Positions 34,736 through 45,044 of a stretch of 64,000 bases of DNA are shown piece by piece. Each line of letters opens with the position of its first letter. Positions within the stretch are counted from its first letter, which is position 1. A program made the position numbers and the translations under genes. Under the pieces are notes generated by a model. The model had not been told where the DNA came from. It saw nothing but the letters and a program-made list of their open reading frames with translations, and ran no database searches. The DNA comes from Monodelphis domestica (Eukaryota > Chordata > Mammalia > Didelphimorphia > Didelphidae), in contig NC_077227.1 of NCBI RefSeq assembly GCF_027887165.1, positions 77,148,488-77,212,487 on the forward strand, given 5' to 3'.

Positions 34736-34831
34736 CATTTTGCTCCTTCTCCACTTGGATGATTGTCTCCTCCACCTCTAGACCCATCCTGGAGGTTGAA
34801 TTGGAATTCCTGCTTCTCTGTCTTTGGTCTT

Positions 34832-35037
34832 TGAGGTACCGTGGTCTAGTAGAAAGAATATTCAACCTGGAATTAGGAAAACTTGGGTTTAAGTTCCAAA
34901 CCCTGCCATGTAGGTGATCTTGGGAAAGTTATGGCTCAGTTTCCTCAACTGTAAAATGGGGATAATGATACACTACCCTGTTCCCAGGTATGTGATGAGA
35001 AAAATGCTTCACAAATTGCAAAATGCTATAGAAAAGG
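34832..35037 (+). mobile_element. MIR-like SINE, forward, near complete
   Basis: 'ggtctagtagaaagaatatt', 'ggttcc'-type B box diverged to 'gtttaagttccaaac', 'cagtttcctcaactgtaaaa', 'tggggataatgatacactac' and 'cttcacaaattgcaaaatgc'. Confidence 0.8.
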
Positions 35038-35206
35038 AAACTGTTCTTAGTGTTAGCTCCAAATTAGCTTCTCTGCCCTTGAAACATCCCTTCCATTGAG
35101 ATTCCCCAAAGCAGCTGAGTTAAGTGTAACCATAAGAGGGCAGGAGAGGGCTGGTTTTCTTTCTTCGGTAGTGTTCAGAATGTCTAAGTGGGAACGTGCT
35201 GAGTTT

Positions 35207-35345
35207 TTTATAGATTCATAGAATCTCAGAATTTGGAAGAGACCATAAAGTTAACATTATCTAGTTAATTCAATCCTTTGCTTTATGAGTGAAGACACAG
35301 AGACTCAGAGTGAGGCAAAGTGAGTTAAGATCATACAATAAGGCC
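35207..35345 (-). mobile_element. MIR3-like fragment
   Basis: 'gattcatagaatctcagaat', 'ttggaagagaccataaagtt' and 'gaagacacagagactcagag' match an old mammalian SINE fragment. Confidence 0.5.
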
Positions 35346-36009
35346 AGGAACATAACCAAGGCCAGTTCTTGGTCAGTTCTCTTGTTTATATTCTAAATGC
35401 CCTAGAAGGTTTAATTAAGTCTATATAATTCAGGATATCTACAATAATGGATGGAAGGATGAGGGAAAAAGTATGGGAAGGAAAGAAAACTTTCATCCCC
35501 CAAAATTACTCTTAACAAACACAAAATAAAAATGAGCATTTCCACATACACAGTAGAATAAAAAAAGAAAATTATATATAAAATGTTGAATCTTTGTTGA
35601 TTTTCCTCTGAATAAATAATGAATTCAGCATGTTACTTTCAAAACTGTCCTGCTTGTCTGTGTTTCCTTCTGGCCTTCTTTCTGATTTCTTCTACGCATT
35701 AAAAAAATAATTATTTTTATCTTTTGTGTTGTTGCTAACTGTATCACTAAATGTTCTTTCCCTCCTCCCTAACTCCTAAATTAAAAAAGAAAGAAAGAAA
35801 AAATCCTTGTAACAAATTATATAAACTTGAGCAAAACAACTTACCACATTTGCCAAGTCTGAAAATGCATATCTCATTCTGCATCTTGAGCCCATCACCT
35901 GTCCATATCTCAGTCAGGGTACCAGTAGTCTGCTTATTATTGGGTGTGTTCCACTCTGACCTTGTCCTGGAAGTCCAGGTTCTTCATCACCTAGAAGAAT
36001 TTATGTGGC
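35346..36009. other. Unassigned tract
   Basis: AT-rich to 35830. No gene or named repeat seen. Confidence 0.4.
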
Positions 36010-36185
36010 ACACCGTACGTCTCCTGGGTTACTTTGGAATCTGGATTAGTAGACTGAGATCTGGGTTTTAGGGTTCTGCCATTAACGAGCCATGCGACAT
36101 TGGCCAAATTATTCTCCCATCTGTAGTCTTTGTCTTTCTCATCTGTCAAATGAGGGGATCTATGATTCTTTGAGAGGCTCTCCCA
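36010..36185 (+). mobile_element. MIR-like SINE, forward
   Basis: 'actgagatctgggttttagg', 'ttctcatctgtcaaatgagg' and 'ctatgattctttgagaggc'. Confidence 0.6.
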
Positions 36186-36602
36186 CCCTTATGCCAACTC
36201 CCCACTTTCCTCAAATTTGTTGCAGACCCACTTAGAAACCCCATTTCTAACTAAGCACATGAGAGTTATAACTAAGAATACTTTCGCCCAGAATAAAAAA
36301 GGGATGAGGGGCAGGGTGAGGTAGGTGGTACAGATCCCCAGTTGTTTGCTTTTGAGAGGGGTGAAGGTAGGAGACATGAGCCTGTAAAAAGAGAACAGCA
36401 GCAATAGGACTCCAGAGGGGTGTATGGCTAAGGGCAGAGAATGGACCAGCAGAAGCCTGCCGGTGGTCATTGCCAAGAAGAAACTACATACCTCCATTGG
36501 ACCCTAATGGCAGCATCCTGGCCATTTTGTTAACAATTAAACTTGAGCAGTAGCATCTTTCTAATGTAAAATTTGCCTGACGTAAGGATTCCCCCCAAAA
36601 CA

Positions 36603-36637
<35 letters not shown>

Positions 36638-37567
36638 ATGCATGCAGGCACGTGTACACAACTCCTACCACCCTTCTTCCCTTTGACCAACTAGGAATTT
36701 CCTCCAACTCTGAGACAGATATTTTAGGTAAGTTCTGGTTTGCTGTCTGGACAAAATTCCTAGCAATTAGAGCTGCCCAAAAGGGGAACTGGCTGCTTTG
36801 AGAGGTCGTGGATTGCTCCTCCTTGAAGGGCTTCAAATAGAGGCTGCATGACTGTTGTTGGAAATGTTATAGTGAAGATCCTTTTCATGTAGGAATTGGT
36901 TGCTGAGGTCCCCTTCTAACTCTTCAATTCTGTGATATGGGGATTTCATGACTTTTCTATGATGCTCTACCCTCTTCCACACTTGAATAAAGGGAAGAGC
37001 AGAAGGTTGAAAGACCCATGTCCACATCCAGGCTCTCTGGATTTCGTGTAACCATGACCCTCCCTGAATTCAATATAAAACCCTTGTTTTTCTTATGGAA
37101 GCATTTCAATGTATGTCAAGAATCTGGGATTCCAGCAGTGGGAGTATTTCTTCCACTGATAGAGATTACAACCCCCTTGGAGCTTACTAGATGGTCTTCA
37201 AGAATGGCAATGGTCACCGTGTGCTAATTAGCCTCTTCAGACTTAGCTAGGCTGCTTCTCAGACCACAGAGATCTGGTTTAGAACACATTCCTTCCCAGA
37301 GGCCTTTGTGGTTTGGAAAAAAATATGATGGAGGTTGTCATCTGCTAGCCTAGTTATTTGAGAACCATGGGACATCCCCAACACTACAATGAGGCATCAG
37401 AGAAGGGCTCCAGTCATAGTTAGTGGTCACCTAGCCCACCTCCTCATTTTATAGCTGAGGAACATCAGGCCAGAACACAGAGGTAATTGACTTGTTAGTT
37501 CCTCATCTGTAAAATGGGAATGAGAATACTTGAACCCCTCCCCAAAGTGGTTATTTTAGAAAATGCT
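36186..37567. other. Unassigned tract with a (CA)n run
   Basis: A CA dinucleotide run lies at 36603-36633. The rest has no recognised repeat apart from short MIR-like fragments at 37405-37545. No gene seen. Confidence 0.5.
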
Positions 37568-37737
37568 TTGAGAAGCAGTTAAATGGCACAGTGGATAGAG
37601 CAGCAGGCTTCAAGTTGGGAGAACCTGTGTTCAAGTCCAATCTCAGATACTTCTTAGTTGTGTGACCTTGGGTAAGCCATTTAACTATGTTTGCCTAGTC
37701 CTTATTGCTCTTCTGTCTTAAAATTGATACTGACAGA
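37568..37737 (+). mobile_element. SINE-B copy, forward
   Basis: 'atggcacagtggatagagca', 'aagtccaatctcagatactt', 'gtgtgaccttgggtaagcca' and 'ttctgtcttaaaattgatac'. Its 3' tail runs straight into the GGAA/GAAA array. Confidence 0.88.
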
Positions 37738-38095
<358 letters not shown>

Positions 38096-38469
38096 AGTAC
38101 TTTATAAACCTTAAAGGTTGCTAAAATTGTGGGCTATCATTATTGCCTTTAGATATAGGTTTAAGTGCCCTGGATAGCTACCTTGGGGAAAAGGAGGTGC
38201 CATTTTATTCCAGGTCTCCTCCCTGGCCATCAGTTAGCTCTCCCATTGGGTCACACACCCACTAAAGTTTACAAATCCCTTCACCTGAAGGACCTCCTAT
38301 GAACTATTAGCATCTGAGAAAGAAACAATGCAGAAGCTGCTCTTTGGTGCAGAGCAGGAGGGAAATGGAAAACTTTGTGTTTTTCAAGGCTCCCTATTCC
38401 TACTGTCCTGTTGTCTTAGCCTTTCCATTCTCATGTGTCTCAGGTCCTGCATGGGGAATAAAGAACTGA
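38096..38469. other. Unassigned tract
   Basis: No gene or repeat recognised. Confidence 0.4.
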
Positions 38470-38635
38470 AAGTTAGTTAGGCTCAAGATCTGGCTCTGGA
38501 TTTATTTGACCTTGTGCAAGTCATTTAACTTCCTAGAGAGAAACAGTCTTCCATGTTCTACTTATCTCACAGGACTATAGTGAGGATAATGCTTTAGATA
38601 ATGCTATGTAAATAGAATTGTTATTGCTCCCTCTC
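38470..38635 (+). mobile_element. MIR-like SINE, forward
   Basis: 'tttgaccttgtgcaagtcat', 'ttaacttcctagagagaaac' and 'aggataatgctttagataat'. Confidence 0.6.
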
Positions 38636-38964
38636 TAGGAAAACATGGTCCATAGGACTGGAGTAGAAGCCTGGATCTTTCCTCACTGCCTGCCTGCTTT
38701 TTGGTGTGGCTTTTGACTAGGGAAAATAGGGCTGCCTGGAGCTGAAATGTCTACTTAGGTCAAACCAACAGGTCTATGACTCTGCCCGGATGACTCTTGG
38801 CAGACTCTGGTGCCCTGACCCTCATTCCTGGCTACCCATCATATTCCTTCCCACTCCTTTCTAGAATTTCAGGAAGGCAAAGATTTCCAAAGGCAGCCTT
38901 CCTTAAGGTACTTCAGAGGTCCATCCCATACACCACCTTCTGAGATGGCTTTTCCTTCCCATAA

Positions 38965-39214
38965 ACTTTTGTGGTTGTTGAATCATTTTAGTAATGCCTG
39001 ACTCTTCATGATCCCATCTTGGGCTTTCTTGGCAATGATGCTAGAGTGGTGTGCTACTTCCTTCTCTGGCTCATTTTATAGTTGAGGAAACTGAGGCAAA
39101 CAAGGTTAAGTGACTTGCCCAGGGTCACACAGTTAGTAAGTGTCTGCAGCTAGAAGATGAGCCTTCCTGTTTCCAAACCCAGTGCTCTATCCACCATGCC
39201 ACTTAGATATCCCT
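38965..39214 (-). mobile_element. SINE-A copy, antisense
   Basis: 'gcctgactcttcatgatccc', 'ggctttcttggcaatgatgc', 'gttgaggaaactgaggcaaa', 'cagggtcacacagttagtaa' and 'ctctatccaccatgccactt'. Complete. Confidence 0.93.
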
Positions 39215-39479
39215 TTCCCACAAGCAATTCATTCTCAGGGCAGTTTGTGTTCTCATTGTAGAGACAAGGCATAGACTTCTACTCTTATTGTGGAAACAAG
39301 GCATAAACCATTTCAATGACATTGTAATGCAGCAAGTGTCCCTGAAGTCCTATTCTAGATGCCTTAACCTGGAATGTAAGTGACCCTGAGTTCTTGAAGG
39401 CAGGGCATAAACTCTAGCAAAGTATTAACTCTAAACTCCACCTTGTTGGGAGAGGCTTTGTATTATTGCAGGTAGGGAG
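39215..39479. other. Unassigned tract
   Basis: Contains the internal near-duplicate 'gagacaaggcatagacttc' (39261) and 'gaaacaaggcataaaccat' (39292), spaced by 31 bp. No gene seen. Confidence 0.4.
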
Positions 39480-40035
39480 CCTGATGGAAAGATGGAAAGA
39501 CCATCAGACTTGAAATTAGGTCTTCCCTCCAACATTTATTAGGCTTCATGAACTTGGGCAAATCCTCTAATTTTTTCTCAGCATCAGTTTCCCCATCTGT
39601 AAAATGAGGATGATAATAACTCTAGTTCCTGCCTCTTGGGATTGTTGGAAGGAATCAGTGAGATAAGATATTGAAAACCTTATGTTCAGCCATTTTTTTC
39701 AGTCATGTCGGTCTCTTCATGACCTCATTTGGGGTTTTCTTGACAAAGATACTGGAGTGGTTTGCCATTTTCTTCTCCAGCTCATTTTACAGATGAGGAA
39801 ACCGAGGCAAACAGGGATAAATGACTTGCCCAGAGTCACATAGTTAGTAAGTATCTGAGGCTGGATTTGAACTCATGAAGATGAGTCTTCCTGACTTCCA
39901 GACCCAGTGCTTTACCAAGTGCACCAACTAGCTGCCCTAAAGCCTTACTCAGTATGTGAGCTTTTATTATTGACTGAGGATTGCTAGTTCCTAACACATA
40001 GTAAACAATTAATAAATACTTATTGACAATTATCT
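39480..40035 (+). mobile_element. MIR-like SINE split by SINE-A
   Basis: MIR text at 39480-39693 ('gaacttgggcaaatcctcta', 'catctgtaaaatgaggatga') resumes at 39942-40035 ('ctaacacatagtaaacaatt', 'aataaatacttattg'). The gap is the antisense SINE-A at 39694-39941. Confidence 0.8.
39694..39941 (-). mobile_element. SINE-A copy, antisense, inside MIR
   Basis: 'gtcggtctcttcatgacctc', 'ttgacaaagatactggagtg', 'cagatgaggaaaccgaggca' and 'ccagacccagtgctttacca'. Flanking AAACCTTAT and AAAGCCTTA are a plausible diverged duplication. Confidence 0.92.
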
Positions 40036-40192
40036 TGGCCCCAGGATGATAAATTTCAGCAATTATCTCTTTAAAATAGCAATTTAAAAATGTAAACTTT
40101 TTATCTTTAAACCTTAATCTTTAAAATAAAATGGCATTTATCTCTTTAAAATCATTGATATCTTTGTTTTTATATTATCTTAATTTCTGAAT

Positions 40193-40195
<3 letters not shown>

Positions 40196-40258
<63 letters not shown>
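40196..40258. repeat. (CT)n microsatellite
   Basis: Pure CT run of about 60 bp. Confidence 0.97.
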
Positions 40259-40259
<1 letters not shown>

Positions 40260-40455
40260 CCCCTGCCTTACCCTATTCTCCAGGTTAGGGAGGCAAATGT
40301 GTGGATGGCTAGAAGATGTGAGTAGGAGGATGTCCTATTTCTTCCCATAGAGGGTGGCCATTCTTGATAAGGTGTTTTCTAAGGGGGAGGAGGGAGCGGA
40401 TAGCTGTATCTCCTGTTTCAAGTCATCCCTTGAAAAAAATAAGAAGAAAAGAAAG

Positions 40456-40655
40456 AGGGGGCAGCTGGGTGGTTCAGTGGATAGAGAGCCACACCTAGAG
40501 ACTGGACGTCTTGGGTTCAGATATGGCTTCAGACACTTCCTAGTTTTGTGACCCTGGGCAAGTCACCTAACTCCATTGTCTAGCCTTGCAGCACTCTTCT
40601 GCCTTGGAACCAATACACAGTATTGATTCAGAGACAAGAGGTAAGGATTTAAATT
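40456..40655 (+). mobile_element. SINE-B reference copy, forward
   Basis: Full length: GGGGGCAGCTGGGTGGTTCA start (pol III A-box region), GGTTCAGATATGGCT (B-box region), 'gtgaccctgggcaagtcacc', 'ttctgccttggaaccaatac' and 'gtattgattcagagacaaga'. AAGAAAAGAAAGAG-like sequence on both sides is a probable target duplication merged with the tail. Confidence 0.95.
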
Positions 40656-40967
40656 TTAAAAAAAGAAAAGAAAAGAAAGAGATGGGGGAAAGTTAACAAC
40701 TAACACCTCAATGGAAGTTGACACGGAGACCTTCTTTGAGATCTTCTACTAAATTCTGGTCACAATCTGGAGCCCCTAGAGATGGGGCTCCCACATGATG
40801 GAATCCCAGTTTACTAAGACCAAGGACAGCCCAGGGGCAGGCTCAGCCCTGCTACACCCTTATTCTTGACCTCTCCCCCACCTTCTCACCTTCCAAAGTC
40901 CCTTCACCCAAGTCTCTCCATTTGATTGCTGCCATTCTCCCTTGCCCGCCTTTTTATTTGTTTGTTT

Positions 40968-41160
40968 TAACCCTTTCCTTCCATCTTAGAATCAATACTG
41001 TGTATTGGCACCAAGGCAGAAGAGCGGTAAGGGCTAAGCAATGGGGGTCAAGTGACTTGCCTAGAGTCACACAGCTAGGAAATGTCTGAGGTCGGATTCG
41101 AATCCAGGACCTCCCATCACTAGGCCTGGCTCTCCATCCACTGAGCTACGCAGCTGTCTC
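40968..41160 (-). mobile_element. SINE-B copy, antisense
   Basis: 'cttagaatcaatactgtgta', 'accaaggcagaagagcggta', 'gagtcacacagctaggaaat' and 'tccatccactgagctacgca'. Confidence 0.95.
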
Positions 41161-41323
41161 CCACACACCTTTTTAGGACATAGAAACTCTGGGAGGCACA
41201 AAGGATATAGCCACCCCCTCCAGGGGCCTCTTCTTCCCACCTTGGAAGTCACTTTCCCAAGAATGCTCCCCCATGGGAGGGAATAGAGGATCTCCACACT
41301 CCAATCCCCTCTCCACTGCCCAT

Positions 41324-41346
41324 CCCCCCCCGCCCCCCCCCCCCCC
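41324..41346. repeat. Poly-C tract
   Basis: 22 C in 23 bases with a single G. The G-rich minus strand could form a G-quadruplex. It sits just upstream of the CpG-rich block. Confidence 0.9.
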
Positions 41347-41360
41347 TTCTGGATCTCTTG

Positions 41361-41840
41361 CCAAGCGTGAACCAAACGCCTCTTCCAAATAGTGTTGATT
41401 TCGGGTGGCTCCGCTCGTTATTTAATGAGCTGCCTTCTCCCGGCAGTGATTGGAGTGGAGTCTCAGCCATCAGGATCTTGTCCAAAATCCATAATCCATC
41501 AGCCCGGCCTTTCCGAGGCGGCTTCGGGCTGCTCCCTCCCCCAGCCCGCGCCCCGAGTGAGGCGTCCTTCCCTTGGCCCCCAGCCCCGGAGGACGGGGCC
41601 TTTTCTGGGCTCGTCTCCTGGCGGAGGCTAAAGCGGGGGCCGGCCCGGCACCAACTCCCAGGCCCTGCCGGAGCCTGGGCGCTCCCGGGGACGGAGGACT
41701 CTTTGCCCTCCCCGATGTTGTCACCTGGCAGAGATTTATAGCTTTATCATGTCCACCAGAGAGCGTAATGGGCTTTTTAGGCCCGACCAATTAAACGCTC
41801 TTCTCGTAAGTCATGTTCTCCGGTCCCTGGATCGTTTGTG
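41361..41840. promoter_or_regulatory. CpG-island-like block, candidate cis-regulatory element
   Basis: I count about 32 CpG dinucleotides in 480 bp, 23 of them in 41401-41700, in a window otherwise nearly free of CpG. It is GC-rich in the middle and has AT-containing blocks at both sides ('cgttatttaatgagctgcc', 'atttatagctttatcatgtc', 'accaattaaacgctcttctc') that look like transcription-factor sites rather than drift. CCACCAGAGAGCG at 41753-41765 is one base from a common CTCF core. GTAAGT at 41806 could act as a splice donor. Open frames of up to 127 codons cross it, without a known domain. Function is inference. It could be a promoter, an enhancer or a conserved element. Confidence 0.5.
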
Positions 41841-42027
41841 CTGCCCTTCCCTCAACTTTTTCTATCTTCATTATCTTCTCCAAGACCTGGAGTCTGGCGG
41901 GGCAGGTCCCAAGCGCTGCCAGCCAGGCTTGTCCGCAGGGGCTCAACCCTGCCCTTGCCTTTCATTTCCCCTCACCCTCTGCCTCCTACATGCTGGTGGA
42001 GACAAGCATCTTCTTCCAGGCCAACGT
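41841..42027. other. Single-copy sequence between CpG block and TTCC array
   Basis: No repeat recognised. Pyrimidine-rich towards its right end. Confidence 0.4.
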
Positions 42028-43110
42028 CTCCTCTGTCTCTCTCTGTCTCTGTCTCTATGTCTCTGTCTCTGTCTCTGTCTCTGTCTCTGTCTCTGTCTCT
42101 CCCTTCCTCCCTTCCTTTCTTCCTCCCTCCTTCCTTCCTTCCCTTCCTCCTTCCCTCCTTCCCTCCCTCCTTCCCTCCTTCCTTCCCTCCTTCCCTCCCT
42201 CCTTCCCTCCTTCCCTCCCTCCCTCCCTCCTTCCTTCCTTCCTTCCTTCCTTCCTTCCTTCCTTCCTTCCTTCCTTCCTTCCTTCCTTCCTTCCTTCCTT
42301 CCTTCCTTCCTTCCTTCCTTCCTTCCTTCCTTCCCTCCTTCCTTCCTTCCTTCCTTCCTTCCTTCCTTCCTTCCTTCCTTCCTTCCTTCCTTCCTTCCTT
42401 CCTTCCTTCCTTCCTTCCTTCCCTCCTTCCTTCCTTCCTTCCTTCCTTCCTTCCTTCCTTCCCTCCTTCCTTCCTTCCTTCCTTCCTTCCTTCCTTCCTT
42501 CCTTCCTTCCTTCCTTCCTTCCTTCCTTCCTTCCTTCCTTCCTTCCTTCCCTCCTTCCCTCCCTCCTTCCCTCCCTTCTTCCCTCCCTCCCTCCTTCCTT
42601 CCTTCCTTCCTTCCTTCCTTCCTTCCTTCCTTCCTTCCCTCCTTCCTTCCTTCCTTCCTTCCTTCCTTCCTTCCTTCCTTCCTTCCTTCCTTCCTTCCTT
42701 CCTTCCTTCCCTCCTTCCCTCCCTCCTTCCCTCCCTTCTTCCCTCCCTCCCTCCTTCCTTCCTTCCTTCCTTCCTTCCTTCCTTCCTTCCTTCCTTCCTT
42801 CCTTCCTTCCTTCCTTCCTTCCTTCCTTCCTTCCTTCCTTCCCTCCCTCCTTCCCTCCCTCCTTCCTTCCCTCCCTCCTTCCCTCCCTCCTTCCTTCCCT
42901 CCCTCCTTCCCTCCCTCCTTCCTTCCCTCCCTCCTTCCCTCCCTCCCTCCTTCCTTCCTTCCTTCTTTCCTTCCTTCCTTCCTTCCTTCCTTCCTTCCTT
43001 CCTTCCTTCCTTCCTTCCTTCCTTCCTTCCTTCCTTCCTTCCTTCTTCCTTCCCTCCCTTCCCCCTCCCTTCTCTCCCTCTAATTCCCTCCCTCTATCCC
43101 TCCTTCCCTT
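42028..43110. repeat. (CTGTCT)n and (TTCC)n mega-array, ~1.08 kb
   Basis: 42028-42099 is CTGTCT. From 42100 it is TTCC with CTCC variants. A variant block of CCCTCCTTCCCTCCCTCC type with a TTCTT marker occurs at 42541-42600 and again exactly 160 bp later. 42841-42950 has a roughly 28-bp sub-repeat in three copies. The complementary strand is a GGAA microsatellite. Reading frames of 363-471 codons on both strands (Pro-Ser-Phe-Leu or Lys-Glu-Gly-Arg) are repeat translation, not proteins. Confidence 0.97.
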
Positions 43111-43224
43111 CCTTCCATCCTCAAATATTTCTTGCTTATACCTCATTGGTTTAAGACCTATAAATCATTTAAAATATAATAATAGCTCATTTCATTCCCC
43201 CGGCATTGATGTAAGGCAAGGATT

Positions 43225-43625
43225 ATAGTAGTAGTAGTCTCTCGGAAGCCGAGAATGACGATTGTCTTTGTGCATGTGCACAAAGACACTTGTGTGTGAA
43301 AGAGATTTAAGTGGAAAAGTCGTTGCACAGAGACAGTCCCACTCTCTCAGCATTGGAAGCCTGGGTCCAGTGGCACGAAAGGTGACACCTGGAGACTTCC
43401 TCAGCTGCATTGGATGGCTGTGTTGTCCTTTGTGCTCCAACACGCCCTAAGCACTCCACAGTGCTTTGCTGCGTCGCCCTCTCAGCCGTTGAACCTTCTT
43501 GTTGGTTTCTTCCACCTGTTCCATCGAAACAGTCTTCACATGCTGGGTGAGCAAAGCCCTGGTTCACCAAGGGTCAACAACGACCCGATGGCTACCCTCA
43601 CAAGGTTTGGCTGGCCTATAGGCAT
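43225..43625. other. CpG-rich module with hairpin, probable dispersed repeat
   Basis: About 400 bp with roughly 14 CpG, set among AT-rich DNA. It contains 'tctctcggaagccgagaatg', 'gcactccacagtgctttgct' and 'aagccctggttcaccaaggg'. A strong hairpin lies at 43263-43288 (11-bp arms TGTCTTTGTGC, loop ATGT). Several short self-complementary motifs suggest a structured RNA or a young repeat. I have the impression of a marsupial dispersed repeat but cannot name a family. Confidence 0.45.
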
Positions 43626-43644
43626 TTCTATATTTTTTTTTTTG

Positions 43645-43830
43645 GCCTGGACTTATGATTTCATTGATAAGGATACTCCTAGAGAGAAATTCCTTCAACC
43701 AATTCAGAAAACATTTCCTCTACCATTCATAATTTTACAGAGTAGCCAAATGACTTACCTAGGGTCACATAGCCAATAGATGTCAGAGGCAAGACTTAAA
43801 CTCAGGTCTTCTTGACTTGGAGCTTTCTAT
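43645..43830 (-). mobile_element. CORE/MIR-related SINE, antisense
   Basis: 'atgatttcattgataaggat', 'ctagagagaaattccttcaa', 'cctagggtcacatagccaat' and 'aaactcaggtcttcttgact'. Confidence 0.6.
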
Positions 43831-43955
43831 TATTTTTTCCCTCTAGGTTGTTTTCTATTAATTATTATATTATTTTCCTCTAGTTTACTTTCTATCAATT
43901 ATTATATTATTTTTTCCCATCGTTTTCCCCCTCCAAGATGCTTTCTATTGATTCT
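43826..43955 (+). repeat. Tandem repeat, ~40-50 bp unit, about three copies
   Basis: TTTCTATTAATTATTATATT and its variants start at 43852, 43890 and 43941, each followed by a 'ttttcc...cctctag' type stretch. Units are diverged. Confidence 0.7.
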
Positions 43956-44129
43956 TATACCAGGACACCTCCCTATTACAGGGATGATTACTCTTATATA
44001 TGTTAAAACTGTGGCTCAAAGATGGAAAATTACTTGTCCATAGTCTTTGAGCTAGTACGTGTCCAAGTTTGAATGTAGTTTTATCAACCCCCAAGGCTGG
44101 GTATCATTCTGATATACACCTTCAACAAT

Positions 44130-44225
44130 GGTTATGGTAGAGATGGGGCCAGAAATGTATGATATACAGTCCCTGCCCTCAAGGACCCTGAAATCTATGG
44201 AGACAAGACATGTACAGGGCAGGGC
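44130..44225 (+). mobile_element. Fragment of ancient interspersed repeat (5' part)
   Basis: 'acagtccctgccctcaagga' then 'ctatggagacaagacatgta' match the repeat at 28618-28867. Confidence 0.5.
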
Positions 44226-44399
44226 TGCAACCCAAGCAACAGTGCTGAGGAAGCTCAAAGGTAAGAGGGAATTCCTCCATCCAGGCGACCTCTTAGGTGA
44301 ATCTTCTCCAAAGAGGCCATGACACCATGGAGCATGAGCATTGTGAGTTCACTCTTGGAGCCCTCGAGAGGGAACTTTCTGAAGCTAATAGAATAAGAG

Positions 44400-44560
44400 T
44401 AATAATAGCTAGGAATTGTCTCGGGCAAGACCTGGCTTCAAATCTGGCCTCGGATAACTCCTGAGCAAGTCATTTAATCCCACTTGCCTAGCCCTTGCCC
44501 TTCTGTCTTAGAGTTATTACTAGGATGTTACTAGCAAGGTAAAGGTTTAAAAAGCAAACA
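44400..44560 (+). mobile_element. SINE-B copy, 5'-truncated
   Basis: 'caaatctggcctcggataac', 'tgagcaagtcatttaatccc' and 'cccttctgtcttagagttat', followed by 'aggtaaaggtttaaaaagca'. Confidence 0.8.
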
Positions 44561-44765
44561 CTGGGTTCTTAGTCAGATACACCCGGATTAATCACCTACT
44601 AGCTGTGTGACCCTACGTAAGGCATTCAAACTCTCTGAGTCTCAGTTTCCTTATCTGTAAAATTGTGCCCACCTCACTGGGTCGTCATGAAAATAAAATT
44701 AGATAATATTCATAAAGGATGTTTGTGAATTTTAAAGTGCTTTATACAGACTAAAAAAAGAGAGA
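44561..44765 (+). mobile_element. MIR-like SINE, forward
   Basis: 'cctactagctgtgtgaccct', 'ctcagtttccttatctgtaa', 'cctcactgggtcgtcatgaa' and 'taaagtgctttatacagact'. Confidence 0.8.
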
Positions 44766-45044
44766 GAAAGAGAAAATGCTGGGAAGGATTTTGACAGGTG
44801 GTGGAATTTCTTTTGCCTTTTCTGGTATCATGATGATGACACATATTTGCTCCTCTCTTTCATGCCAAGATAAAGTATTTCACAGCGACATCCATCTCGC
44901 CACCTGCTCAGGAGAGACGGTTCTAGTCTGGACTCCTAAGTATCAGTTTCAGAAAGTCATCCACCAGGCAGACAAAAGCGAGTGACTTGAAATCAGAATC
45001 CTTGGCTTCACCAAAGGGGGCTCTAAATAACTGATCATAAGATC
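44766..45044. other. Unassigned tract
   Basis: No repeat named. A 69-codon frame at 44776-44985 has no recognised domain. Confidence 0.4.

Noticed and set aside
40456..40655. tRNA gene
   Set aside because: The A and B box resemblance belongs to the tRNA-derived SINE head. No cloverleaf or functional anticodon arm is preserved.
41358..41790. A gene of 106-127 codons in the CpG-rich block
   Set aside because: Pro/Ala/Gly-rich frames are open on both strands simply because GC-rich DNA has few stops. No domain is recognisable. Kept only as a regulatory candidate.
42055..43228. Reading frames of 363-471 codons on both strands
   Set aside because: They translate the TTCC/GGAA array into Pro-Ser-Phe-Leu or Lys-Glu-Gly-Arg repeats. 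All three frames are open because the repeat lacks stops, which is not evidence of a protein.
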